Below, piece by piece: positions 19,244-29,240 of a stretch of DNA of 64,000 nucleotides. This stretch comes from Johnsonella sp. (GTDB lineage: Bacteria; Bacillota; Clostridia; Lachnospirales; Lachnospiraceae). The notes below the pieces were generated by a model that was given only the letters and a program-made list of their open reading frames with translations, made no database searches and was not told the DNA's origin. The stretch covers positions 1-64,000 of the forward strand of contig JAUMWW010000012.1 of assembly GCA_030529445.1 (NCBI GenBank), in the 5' to 3' direction. A program made the position numbers and the translations under genes. The stretch's first letter is position 1, and every line of letters starts with the position of its first letter.

Positions 19244-20017
19244 ATGGCATGTTTTAAGAAAGGCTTTTTCATCACCCTGTTCGGCTTGTCTGCGCTGCTC
19301 TTTTCAGGCGGTTTTTCATCTCAGGCAAAGCCGTATAAGGACAGTGCGGATACGGGACCCGGGCGGATAAAAAAGACGGCGCAAAGCGAAGAGAAAAAAG
19401 AAGGCGATAAAGGGGAGGAAGCCGTGATTGATCATATCGTTGTCATCTGCGGGCATAGCGACAATAAAAACAAGGTTACGGTAAACGATTATACCAAGGC
19501 GCAGGACGGAAGCTGGAAGAAGAACTGGGCGGTCAACGGAATTTGCGGAAGCAACGGAATCAGCAGCGAGAAAAAGGAGGGAGATAAGAAGACTCCCGAA
19601 GGTTTTTTTGCGCCGACACTGACCTTCGGAATCAAAGATGACCCGGGAAGCGGAATGCATTATCATAAGATTCGCAGAGGAGATCTTTGGGTCGATGATC
19701 CGGAAAGCCCCTATTATAATCGGATGGTCAACGCTTCCGAAACACCTAAAAATTGGAATTCCGCGGAGAATATGATAGAGGAGGCCCCCTATTATCATTA
19801 CGGAATTGCTTTGGATTATAATTCGGATGGGGTTCCCTATAAGGGATCGGCAATATTCATTCACTGCACGAAGACGGATCAGGATAAGTATTCCGCCGGC
19901 TGCATCAGAATACCCGAGGAATATATGAAGACCTTGATCCGCTCAAGTGACCAGAATACAAGGTTTTTCATTATGTCCGATGCGAAAGCCTGGGAAGAAT
20001 ATAAGGCAAAAAATTAG
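19244..20017 (+). CDS. Secreted L,D-transpeptidase (YkuD domain)
   Basis: The 257-residue exported protein has a signal peptide (hydrophobic residues 8-27 ending near SSQA) and a charged linker, then a YkuD catalytic domain from about residue 62. The active-site pattern is His207, Ser217, Gly219, Cys220 and Arg222 in the segment HCTKTDQDKYSAGCIRIP. Such enzymes make 3-3 peptidoglycan cross-links or attach proteins to the wall. Start 19244 follows AAGGAGG; the longer frame from 19172 would bury the signal peptide. It is monocistronic or weakly linked to guaB 113 bases downstream. Confidence 0.9.
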   Translation: MACFKKGFFITLFGLSALLFSGGFSSQAKPYKDSADTGPGRIKKTAQSEEKKEGDKGEEAVIDHIVVICGHSDNKNKVTVNDYTKAQDGSWKKNWAVNGICGSNGISSEKKEGDKKTPEGFFAPTLTFGIKDDPGSGMHYHKIRRGDLWVDDPESPYYNRMVNASETPKNWNSAENMIEEAPYYHYGIALDYNSDGVPYKGSAIFIHCTKTDQDKYSAGCIRIPEEYMKTLIRSSDQNTRFFIMSDAKAWEEYKAKN

Positions 20018-20097
20018 AGTGATAAAAAATGGCGAAGATTGGACGGAGCCGGGAGTAAAATAAAACAAACGAAATGAAGGCAAAAGAAAAAGTATAA

Positions 20098-21588
<1,491 letters not shown>

Positions 21589-21614
21589 ATGCTGATCCGG
21601 GAAAGAAGTTTGAC

Positions 21615-22679
21615 GTGGAGAAAAGAAAAGATCAATCTAATAACTTAAGAATCGCTCTTGCAGTTGCCGTGCTGATCCTGATTTGCGCGGCAGCTGCAAA
21701 TTTCATGCAAGGCAGGCTTTTGCAGGGCAAAGAGGAGGCAAAAAAGACGGAAGGCAAAGGAACGGGACCAATCCAAAAGACGGAGTTTGCTCTGGATACC
21801 TTTGTCAGCGTGACCCTCTATGACAGCGATGACGAAAACATACTTGAGGAGGCGCTGGGGCTCTGTCTGAAATATGAAAGAATATTTTCCACCACCTTGG
21901 AAAACAGCGAGCTTTATCGACTCAACCACAGGAAGGAAAACCGGGTGGAGGTAAGCGCAGAGCTGGCGGAGGTGATCGCCAAGGGGCTTGCGTACGGAAA
22001 GCTCAGCGAGGGCGCGTTTGATATCAGCATAGAGCCGGTAAAGGCATTATGGGATTTTAAAAGTATGGAGCCGGTTCTTCCGCATGAGGAGAGCATAGCC
22101 GCAGAGCTCTTGAAGGTGGATTATCGAAACATCGAGCTCGAGGGCAATACGGTCATTTTTAAAAATGCGGAAACGAGGATAGATCTCGGGGCGGTGGCAA
22201 AAGGCTATATTGCGGATAAGATCAAGGAATACTTGGTGGAAAAGGGAATCAAAAGCGCCATCATCAATCTCGGGGGCAATGTGCTCTGCATAGGGAAGAA
22301 ACCCGACGGATCGGCGTTTGCCATCGGTTTGCAGATGCCATTTGCGGATAGGAACGAAACGATAGCCAGACTTTCGATAGAGGGGCTCTCGGTGGTTTCC
22401 TCCGGGGTGTATGAGAGGCATTTTAATATAGGGGGAGAGGAATATCATCATATTCTGGATCCGAAGACGGGGTATCCCTGCAAAACGGGTCTGATCGGAG
22501 TGAGCATAGTCTGCCCCTCTTCGGCGGACGCCGATGCCTTGAGCACGACCTGCTTTGCTTTGGGAGCGGAAAAGGGGATGGCTCTGGTCAATTCCATACC
22601 CGATACTTATGCGTATTTTATTTTGGAAGATTATCATATTTTATACTCCGAGGGAGCAAAAGACTTGGTAATGAAATGA
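21615..22679 (+). CDS. apbE: FAD:protein FMN transferase (ApbE family), membrane-anchored
   Basis: ApbE-type enzymes attach FMN from FAD to Ser/Thr of exported proteins, such as Rnf/Nqr subunits or extracellular electron-transfer proteins. The 354-residue protein has one N-terminal hydrophobic helix (about 12-32), then the ApbE fold. Family motifs include FALDTFVSVTLYD, the substrate site RIDLGAVAKGYIADK, INLGGNVL, and the C-terminal HILDPKTGYPC and ADALSTTCFALG, which carries the metal-binding residues. It starts with GTG after GGGAAAGAAG. Its stop overlaps the next gene's start as ATGA. A lipobox is not convincing, so it is probably held by an uncleaved signal anchor. Confidence 0.93.
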   Translation: MEKRKDQSNNLRIALAVAVLILICAAAANFMQGRLLQGKEEAKKTEGKGTGPIQKTEFALDTFVSVTLYDSDDENILEEALGLCLKYERIFSTTLENSELYRLNHRKENRVEVSAELAEVIAKGLAYGKLSEGAFDISIEPVKALWDFKSMEPVLPHEESIAAELLKVDYRNIELEGNTVIFKNAETRIDLGAVAKGYIADKIKEYLVEKGIKSAIINLGGNVLCIGKKPDGSAFAIGLQMPFADRNETIARLSIEGLSVVSSGVYERHFNIGGEEYHHILDPKTGYPCKTGLIGVSIVCPSSADADALSTTCFALGAEKGMALVNSIPDTYAYFILEDYHILYSEGAKDLVMK

Positions 22680-23119
22680 TGGAAATATTAAAAAAACTGA
22701 TTAATCGGGAAACATTGCTTTATCTGGTATTCGGCGTATTGACGACGGCGGTGGATTGGCTGGTTTATATGCTCCTGATCCGGGCGGATATGGCAAAATT
22801 TATCGCAAATATTTTGGCATGGATCGCTGCCGTGATCTTTGCCTTTATCACCAATAAGCTGCTGGTATTTCAAAGCATGGACAGGGATTTGCTTACCCTG
22901 CTGAGGGAGGGCGCCGCCTTTGTTTTATCGAGGCTTTATACCGGCTTATTCAGCTGGGGCGGCTTTTATATTTTTGTCAATAAGCTGGGTTTTCATCATA
23001 TTGCGGTGAAAGCTCTGCTTTCCGTATTTGTAATCATATTCAATTATGTGCTGAGCAAGCTGTTTATTTTTCGAAAAAAAAACAAGGCTCGGAGAAAATG
23101 CCCGGACGGGCAGTCATAG
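22676..23119 (+). CDS. GtrA-like membrane protein
   Basis: The 147-residue protein has four predicted membrane helices and the GtrA signature features: an N-terminal FGVLTTAVDWLVYMLL helix and the ITNKLLVFQS loop near residue 60. A second NYVLSKLFIFRKK lies near the end. GtrA proteins are thought to flip or help move lipid-linked sugars for decorating cell-surface polysaccharide. Translational coupling to apbE is shown by the four-base ATGA overlap. Together with the YfhO gene next door it suggests cell-envelope glycosylation. Confidence 0.85.
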   Translation: MMEILKKLINRETLLYLVFGVLTTAVDWLVYMLLIRADMAKFIANILAWIAAVIFAFITNKLLVFQSMDRDLLTLLREGAAFVLSRLYTGLFSWGGFYIFVNKLGFHHIAVKALLSVFVIIFNYVLSKLFIFRKKNKARRKCPDGQS

Positions 23120-23143
23120 GCTGCTTTTTCCGGGTTTAAAAAA

Positions 23144-23157
23144 TTCCTGTACAGGAA
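23144..23157. repeat. 14-base perfect palindrome upstream of yfhO
   Basis: TTCCTGTACAGGAA is a perfect inverted repeat in the 67-base gap between the GtrA and YfhO genes. It could be an operator; it has no T-run and no spacer, so it is unlikely to be a terminator. Confidence 0.4.
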
Positions 23158-23186
23158 GGACTTAAGATTGAGGATAGGATAATAAA

Positions 23187-25868
23187 ATGCATACAGATAA
23201 GATGAAGGAAAAGAAGAGTTATCGGTCAGGAGAGGTGGAGATCTGGCTGAAATCGGGAGACGGACTGATCGCGGCATTCTTAGTCCCCATAATTATTATG
23301 ATCATTATCTTTTTACAGAGAGGAATCTTCCCCTTCGGAGAAGAAAGCTTTATGAGGACGGATATGTACCATCAGTATGTACCGTTTTTTTCGGAATTTA
23401 AACATAAGCTTTCGCAGGAGGGGAGTCTTTTTTACAGCTGGAATGTAGGCATGGGCATCAATTTTTCGGCGCTCTATGCGTATTATCTGGCGAGTCCCAT
23501 GAATTGGCTGATTCTGCTGGTTCCGAAGAAATATGTGATAGAATTCATCACCTATATGATCGTATTTAAAATCGGGCTCAGCGGGCTTTCCTTCGCCTAT
23601 TATCTGAAAAAGCACAGCGAAGGCACGGGCTTCGGCATTGCCTTCTTCGGCATTTTCTATGCGCTTTCCGGTTATATGGCGGCATATAGCTGGAATATTA
23701 TGTGGCTCGACTGCATCCTGCTCTTTCCGATCGTATGTCTGGGGCTGGAGAGACTGGTTGCCGAAAAAAAGGGCATGCTTTACAGCATAAGCCTCGGAAT
23801 CTGCATCAGCTCAAATTATTATATTTCGATTATGATTTGCAGCTTCATGATCCTCTTCTTCCTGATGAGGCTAATCTTGGAGAAAAAACGCGGCGTGAAG
23901 GATTTTTTTGCTTCGGTATTTTATTTTACCTTCTATTCGCTCCTGGCGGGGGGAATATCGGCGATCATTCTGCTGCCGGAAATCTATGCGCTGCAGAGCA
24001 CGGCTTCGGGAGAGTTTAATTTTCCGAAAAGCTTTTCCTCATATTTTTCGATTATCGATATGTTTGCAAGGCATATCGGCAACGTAAAGACGGAAATCGG
24101 GCTTGAGCACTGGCCGAATATTTACTGCGGAGTTGCGGTATTTCTCTTCCTCTTCCTCTATCTTTATAATAGAAGAATCGGACTGAAGGAAAAAGCGGTT
24201 TATCTTACGGCCTGTCTCTTTTTGCTTGCCAGCTTTTCTGTCAATGTGCTCAATTATATGTGGCACGGCTTCCATTATCCGAATTCCCTGCCGGCACGGC
24301 AGAGCTTCATCTATATTTTCCTCGTGCTCTATATGGGCTTTCGGGTCTATGACCGTTTCGATGGCAATCGGGAGAGGGATATCGGCAAATCTCTTTTGGC
24401 AAGCATCGGTTTTGTGCTTCTTTGTCAGAAATTTGTGGAGCAGACGCATTTTCATTTCGCGGTATATTATGCGGCGATGTTTTTTCTGGGAATCTATGCT
24501 CTGCTCATGTATCTGCATAAAAAGAGGCTTTGCAATCCCAATGTGCTCCTCTTTCTGCTTCTCGGGATCGTATCGGCGGAGGCTGCGGTCAATACCGTGA
24601 TTACAAGCGTAACCACGACGAGCAGAAGCGCTTATATAGAAGACAATGAGGATGTGCGCACCCTGCTTTCTCAGCTTCCGAATGATTTGGGTGATTTTTA
24701 CCGATTCGATAAGGTCAGCAGAAAGACAAAGGATGACGGGGCATGGCTGAATTTCCATTCCGTCTCCCTCTTTTCATCGACGGCGAGCGCGGATATGTCG
24801 GATTTTTTCAAAAAAATAGGCTGTGAAAGCTCGACAAACGCATATTCCATAACGGGGGCGACTCCGCTGATAGACTGTCTTTTTGCCGTGAAATACGGCA
24901 TTTATTCGCAGCAGCCCGGTAATGAGCAGCTCAACTATCTCTCCTATTCCGGAGAGACCTATCTCTATGAAAACCCCTATGTGCTTTCGCTTGGCTATAT
25001 GCTCCCTGCCGAGTTTGAAAGCCGGTGGCAGCTGGATATCGGAAATCCTGCGGAGGTACAGAATGATTTTGCGGCACAGCTTGGAGCCGCTCCCGTGCTG
25101 GATAAGGTTGCGGGAACGGCATCGGGAAGCCGCTACAGCTTCAATGCATATGAAAAGGGAGAGTACTATGTCTATATAGCCAATCCGAATGTGGACAATG
25201 TTTTGGTTACGATAGGAGAGAGCCGCCGGAGCCTGAGCTTTGAACATACCAAGAGGGGATTTTTGCTGGATCTGGGAATCTGCGAGGAGAACGAAGAGGT
25301 GGTTCTGACGACGGATGACGAGGAAAGCTTGGATGCGATGGTATACCGGTTTAATTACGATTCGCTGGAACATATTTATCAAATGCTTTCCAAAAACAAT
25401 CTGTTGATTCGCGAATACAGGGATACCTATATCAATGCGGATCTTAATATCGAAGAGGGCGGCGTATTGATGACCTCCATTCCCTATGATAAGGGCTGGA
25501 AGATCATGGTCGATGCCCAGAAAAGAGAGGCAAAAAAAGGCTTCGGTTCCTTTATCGCGCTGGATATGGAGCCGGGAATCCACAGAATAGAAATGTTTTA
25601 TGAGCCGGAGGGCTTTGCGAGGGGCGGTCTCATCAGCCTCGCCTCTGTTTTGATTCTTGCCGGAAGCGCATTGATAGGCGCTTTGCGCAAAATGCTCAAA
25701 GAGCTCAGAGAGCAGAGAGAAGCGCAGGAATGGGAAGAAGAGGAAGACGAGGAGGAGGAACTTAAGGAAGGGGAAGAAAGCCCCGATGAGGCAAATGAAG
25801 CGCAGGAGGATGAGCGGGAAGCCGAAGGCTTAAATGAGGAGGAAGAGGCGGCGGAAGATGAAGCTTAA
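23187..25868 (+). CDS. YfhO family membrane glycosyltransferase-like protein
   Basis: The 893-residue protein has about twelve to fourteen membrane helices in its first two thirds. A large extracytoplasmic domain follows, then one last helix (about residue 820), then a strikingly acidic C-terminal tail of about 50 residues dominated by Glu and Asp. The N-terminal FMRTDMYHQYVPFFSEF loop after the first helix is typical of YfhO. Members of this GT-C-like family glycosylate teichoic acids in Bacillus and Listeria. Neighbouring GtrA supports a role in sugar transfer outside the membrane. The ribosome site is weak; the in-frame ATG at 23202 is an alternative. The tail overlaps the next gene by 11 bases. 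Confidence 0.87.
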   Translation: MHTDKMKEKKSYRSGEVEIWLKSGDGLIAAFLVPIIIMIIIFLQRGIFPFGEESFMRTDMYHQYVPFFSEFKHKLSQEGSLFYSWNVGMGINFSALYAYYLASPMNWLILLVPKKYVIEFITYMIVFKIGLSGLSFAYYLKKHSEGTGFGIAFFGIFYALSGYMAAYSWNIMWLDCILLFPIVCLGLERLVAEKKGMLYSISLGICISSNYYISIMICSFMILFFLMRLILEKKRGVKDFFASVFYFTFYSLLAGGISAIILLPEIYALQSTASGEFNFPKSFSSYFSIIDMFARHIGNVKTEIGLEHWPNIYCGVAVFLFLFLYLYNRRIGLKEKAVYLTACLFLLASFSVNVLNYMWHGFHYPNSLPARQSFIYIFLVLYMGFRVYDRFDGNRERDIGKSLLASIGFVLLCQKFVEQTHFHFAVYYAAMFFLGIYALLMYLHKKRLCNPNVLLFLLLGIVSAEAAVNTVITSVTTTSRSAYIEDNEDVRTLLSQLPNDLGDFYRFDKVSRKTKDDGAWLNFHSVSLFSSTASADMSDFFKKIGCESSTNAYSITGATPLIDCLFAVKYGIYSQQPGNEQLNYLSYSGETYLYENPYVLSLGYMLPAEFESRWQLDIGNPAEVQNDFAAQLGAAPVLDKVAGTASGSRYSFNAYEKGEYYVYIANPNVDNVLVTIGESRRSLSFEHTKRGFLLDLGICEENEEVVLTTDDEESLDAMVYRFNYDSLEHIYQMLSKNNLLIREYRDTYINADLNIEEGGVLMTSIPYDKGWKIMVDAQKREAKKGFGSFIALDMEPGIHRIEMFYEPEGFARGGLISLASVLILAGSALIGALRKMLKELREQREAQEWEEEEDEEEELKEGEESPDEANEAQEDEREAEGLNEEEEAAEDEA

Positions 25869-26193
25869 AAAAATGGAGCTCCTTTTTGTTCTTTGTATTT
25901 TAGCAGTCAGTTCTCTCTTTATCCTCTATTCGAAGCTCTCTGCAAAATCCGGCAGAGCCGCCCTGCTTACTTACGGGGAGGGAAGAGAAGAAAGAATCCC
26001 TCTGGATAAGGAGGCGGTTTATGATTTTGAGAGCAATGGCTATGCGATTCATATTTCCGTGAAAAATCAGGCTGCGGCATTCATTTCCAGCAGCTGCCCG
26101 GACCATATCTGCGAACATTACGGTTATCTGAGCAAGGAGGGGGAGATTGCGGTCTGTCTTCCGGCAAAGGCAACGCTCAGCATCGTGGAGTAA
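25858..26193 (+). CDS. NusG domain II-containing membrane-anchored protein
   Basis: The 111-residue protein has one N-terminal membrane helix (about residues 5-24) and an extracytoplasmic NusG-domain-II-like beta fold. Conserved cysteines lie in SSCPDHICEHYG and a further one in VCLP. The family is often encoded near ApbE and is suspected to belong to flavin-linked or redox systems outside the membrane, but no function is established. Start 25858 is preferred over 25834 because the upstream extension is only Arg/Lys codons inside the acidic tail of YfhO read in another frame. It overlaps the YfhO gene by 11 bases and is the last gene before the argG promoter. Confidence 0.75.
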   Translation: MKLKKMELLFVLCILAVSSLFILYSKLSAKSGRAALLTYGEGREERIPLDKEAVYDFESNGYAIHISVKNQAAAFISSSCPDHICEHYGYLSKEGEIAVCLPAKATLSIVE

Positions 26194-26230
26194 GGGATAA
26201 GAGAATAAAATGCATAAATATTAAAAAATA

Positions 26231-26259
26231 TTGACTTTTCATTCTAAAAAACCTATAAT
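26231..26259 (+). promoter_or_regulatory. Sigma-A promoter of argG
   Basis: TTGACT at 26231-26236 and TATAAT at 26254-26259 are spaced by exactly 17 bases. I see no ArgR box between it and the gene. Confidence 0.88.
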
Positions 26260-26299
26260 CATGAATAAATATACAAGAACGGATGAAAGGGGATAGAGA

Positions 26300-27523
26300 A
26301 TGAAGAAATCAACGAAAGAGATCAAAAAGATCGTATTGGCATATTCGGGAGGACTGGATACCTCGGTCATGATACCCTGGCTGAAGGAGCATTATCATCA
26401 GGCGGAGATCATCGCCGTTTCGGGAGATGTCGGACAGGCGGATGAGCTGGAAGGGCTCGAGGAAAAAGCGATTGCAACCGGAGCGAGCAAATGCTATATT
26501 TTGGATTTAAAAGACAGCTTTGTAGAGGATTATATCTTTCCCTGTTTAAAGGCGAATGCGAAATACGAAGAGCAGTATTTGCTGGGGACGGCATTTGCCA
26601 GACCGATTTTGGGAAAAGCGATTGTGGAGATCGCATTAAAGGAAGGAGCGGACGCAATTTGCCACGGCTGTACGGGCAAGGGCAACGATCAGGTGAGATT
26701 TGAACTGGCGATCAAGGCATTTGCTCCGGAGATGGAGGTAATTGCACCGTGGAGATTCTGGGAACTCAATTCCCGGGAAAAGGAGATGGAATATGCAAAG
26801 AAGCATAATATTCCTCTTAAGATCAGCGCAAAGACCAATTATTCAAAGGATAAGAATGTCTGGCATCTTTCGCATGAGGGGCTGGATCTGGAATCCCCCG
26901 GAAATGAACCGAAGTATGAGGAGATTCTCGAGCTCGGCGTGAGCCCGGAGGCGGCACCGGATGAGGCACAGTATATAGAACTGCATTTTGAAAAAGGTCT
27001 GCCCACGGCATTGGATAAAAAAGAGATGAAGGGCTTGGAGCTTCTGAAGAAGCTTAACGAAATAGGCGGCAGGCACGGAATCGGAATCGTCGATATGGTG
27101 GAGAACCGCCTTGTCGGGATGAAGAGCCGGGGAGTATACGAAACACCGGGAGGAAGCATTCTGTACAGAGCGCACGAGATTTTGGAGAGCATTACGCTGG
27201 ATAAGGAAACCCAGCATTATAAGCAGCTTGTCGCGCATAAGCTCGGGGAGCTCGTATATAACGGACAATGGTTTACGCCGCTGAGGGAGGCGATCGGAGC
27301 ATTTGTCGATAAATGCAGTGAAAAGGTTAGCGGAGATGTAAGGCTCAAACTGTATAAGGGAAATATCATACCGGCAGGCATAAGCTCTCCCAATAGCCTG
27401 TATTCCGAAAAAATAGCGAGCTTCGGCGAGGATGATTCCTATGATCAGAACGATTCGAGCGGATTTATCAATCTCTTCGGTCTGCCCATCAAGGTGAGGG
27501 CGATGCAGGAGAGAAAGAGATGA
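26300..27523 (+). CDS. argG: Argininosuccinate synthase
   Basis: This enzyme joins citrulline and aspartate using ATP in arginine synthesis. The 407-residue protein carries the N-type ATP pyrophosphatase P-loop AYSGGLDTS at its N-terminus (about 14-22), the citrulline/aspartate site [13 protein letters not shown] near residue 120-132, and the [13 protein letters not shown] segment near the end. An AAAGGGG site precedes the start. It is separated from argH by 224 bases that contain a hairpin and a palindrome, so expression of the two may be tuned separately. Confidence 0.97.
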   Translation: MKKSTKEIKKIVLAYSGGLDTSVMIPWLKEHYHQAEIIAVSGDVGQADELEGLEEKAIATGASKCYILDLKDSFVEDYIFPCLKANAKYEEQYLLGTAFARPILGKAIVEIALKEGADAICHGCTGKGNDQVRFELAIKAFAPEMEVIAPWRFWELNSREKEMEYAKKHNIPLKISAKTNYSKDKNVWHLSHEGLDLESPGNEPKYEEILELGVSPEAAPDEAQYIELHFEKGLPTALDKKEMKGLELLKKLNEIGGRHGIGIVDMVENRLVGMKSRGVYETPGGSILYRAHEILESITLDKETQHYKQLVAHKLGELVYNGQWFTPLREAIGAFVDKCSEKVSGDVRLKLYKGNIIPAGISSPNSLYSEKIASFGEDDSYDQNDSSGFINLFGLPIKVRAMQERKR

Positions 27524-27572
27524 CTTTTCGGGGCAAACGAAGTATACTATATTAAGAAAAATTGTCGAAGGG

Positions 27573-27631
27573 CTCCAAATCCTCCTATTTTCTTTGTGAG
27601 AAATGAAAATGCGGGGATTTGGAGGTTTTGT
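27573..27631 (+). terminator. Hairpin with T-rich tail between argG and argH
   Basis: CTCCAAATCC (27573-27582) pairs with GGATTTGGAG (27615-27624) and is followed by GTTTTGTTATTT. It is probably a partial terminator or attenuator after argG. The loop is long (32 bases). Confidence 0.5.
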
Positions 27632-27716
27632 TATTTCTAAGAACAATAAGGATACAGGTAAGGAATCAATGAAGTGCAAAAAAGAATGGGAATTGCATTA
27701 AAGAGGAGAGGAGGAG

Positions 27717-27736
27717 ATGTGTTTTGTAAAACACAT
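27717..27736 (+). repeat. Palindrome directly upstream of argH, within a possible leader peptide frame
   Basis: Nine-base arms ATGTGTTTT and AAAACACAT flank a GT centre, ending 11 bases before the argH start. The left arm begins with an ATG that follows an AGGAG-rich site. It opens a short frame of about 29 codons that runs past the argH start in another frame. Either an operator or a translational control element is possible. Confidence 0.4.
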
Positions 27737-27747
27737 CAAAAAAGGGA

Positions 27748-29139
27748 ATGAAATTATGGAGCGCCGGATATTCCAAGCAGTCGGACAGCAGGATGGATGC
27801 GTTTAATTCTTCAATATCGGTGGACAGCCGCATGTTCAGAGAGGATATAGAAGGGAGCATCGCCCATGTCAGGATGCTGGGCAGGCAAAGGATCATCGAC
27901 CGGGAGGAGGCTCTGCTGATCGAGAGCCACTTAAGAAAGATCAGGGAAGAGATCGAAGAGGGAGCTTTGGCAATCGACAGGGGAGCCGAGGATATTCATA
28001 TGTTTATCGAAGAAGAGCTGACCAAAAGATGCAAGTCGGCAGGAAAGAGGCTGCATACCGCAAGGAGCCGAAACGACCAGGTCGCATTGGATTTAAGACT
28101 TTATGTATCGAAAGAATGCAAAGAGATTCAGGAAGCAATCCTGCTTCTGATCCGGATCCTGAGCGATAAGGCAGCCGAGCATTTAAGCAGCATCATGCCG
28201 GGATATACCCATCTGCAAAGAGCGCAGCCGGTAAGCTTTGCCCATCATCTGATGGCATATGTGCAGATGCTGCTTCGCGACCTGCAAAGGCTGGAAGACG
28301 CCTCCCTCAGAACCCTGTCGCTGCCGCTGGGCAGCGGTGCGCTGGCGGGAACGACCTATCCGATAGACCGAGAGTTTGTGAGAGAGGAGCTTGGCTTTCT
28401 GAGCATCTGCGCAAACAGTCTTGATGCGGTTTCGGACAGGGATTTTGCCATCGAGACCGTCTCGGCGCTGAGCATACTGATGATGCATCTGTCGAGGTTC
28501 TGTGAGGAGATCATTCTCTGGAACAGCATGGAATTTGGTTTCGTCAGACTGGATGATGCCTTCACGACCGGAAGCAGCATTATGCCGCAGAAAAAAAATC
28601 CCGATGTCTGTGAACTCGTCCGGGGAAAGAGCGCAAGAGTTTTTGCGGATTTGCAGAGCCTGCTTGTGATGATGAAGGGGCTGCCTCTTGCATATAATAA
28701 AGATATGCAGGAGGATAAGGAGGCGGTATTCGATGCGATCGATACGGTGAAGCTTTCCTTGGAAATTTTCACGCCCATGATAGAGAGCATGGAGCCGGAT
28801 GTAGAGAGGATGAGAGAGGCTGCCGGAAAAGGCTTTATCAATGCGACCGATTGTGCGGATTATTTGAGCAAGAAGGGCATGCCCTTCAGAGACGCTTATT
28901 CCGTAGTCGGAGAGCTGGTGGAAAGCTGTAAGAAGCAGGGTTTGATTCTCGAGGAGCTGAGTTTGGAAGAATATAAAAAGATCAGCTCCCTCTTTGATGA
29001 GGATATTTACGAGGCGATTTCCATCGATCATTGCATGAGAAGAAGGAAGGGAAAGGGAGCTCCCGCGCCGGAGAGGGTGAGTGAGGAAATCGCTGCCGTC
29101 AGAGCCTTCTTAGAAAAGGAAAGAAGCAGGCAAAACTAA
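27748..29139 (+). CDS. argH: Argininosuccinate lyase
   Basis: This enzyme cleaves argininosuccinate into arginine and fumarate, the last step of arginine synthesis. The 463 residues show the superfamily motifs: HTARSRNDQ at 103-111, GYTHLQRAQP at 152-161 and the mobile catalytic loop GSSIMPQKKNP at 275-285 with the active serine. The N-terminus reads MKLWSAGYSKQSD where the family usually has MKLWGGRF, a mild divergence. The ribosome site before ATG 27748 (AAAGGGA) is weaker than that of a small overlapping frame starting at 27717, which may affect initiation. Confidence 0.96.
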   Translation: MKLWSAGYSKQSDSRMDAFNSSISVDSRMFREDIEGSIAHVRMLGRQRIIDREEALLIESHLRKIREEIEEGALAIDRGAEDIHMFIEEELTKRCKSAGKRLHTARSRNDQVALDLRLYVSKECKEIQEAILLLIRILSDKAAEHLSSIMPGYTHLQRAQPVSFAHHLMAYVQMLLRDLQRLEDASLRTLSLPLGSGALAGTTYPIDREFVREELGFLSICANSLDAVSDRDFAIETVSALSILMMHLSRFCEEIILWNSMEFGFVRLDDAFTTGSSIMPQKKNPDVCELVRGKSARVFADLQSLLVMMKGLPLAYNKDMQEDKEAVFDAIDTVKLSLEIFTPMIESMEPDVERMREAAGKGFINATDCADYLSKKGMPFRDAYSVVGELVESCKKQGLILEELSLEEYKKISSLFDEDIYEAISIDHCMRRRKGKGAPAPERVSEEIAAVRAFLEKERSRQN

Positions 29140-29240
29140 AGAATACTTAATATCTCGGGAGGATGACAGCGCCGCCATCCTATGCGATAATATAGAAGGC
29201 TGCAGAAAAACAGGACAGGAAGATCCGAAAAAAGAGTACG

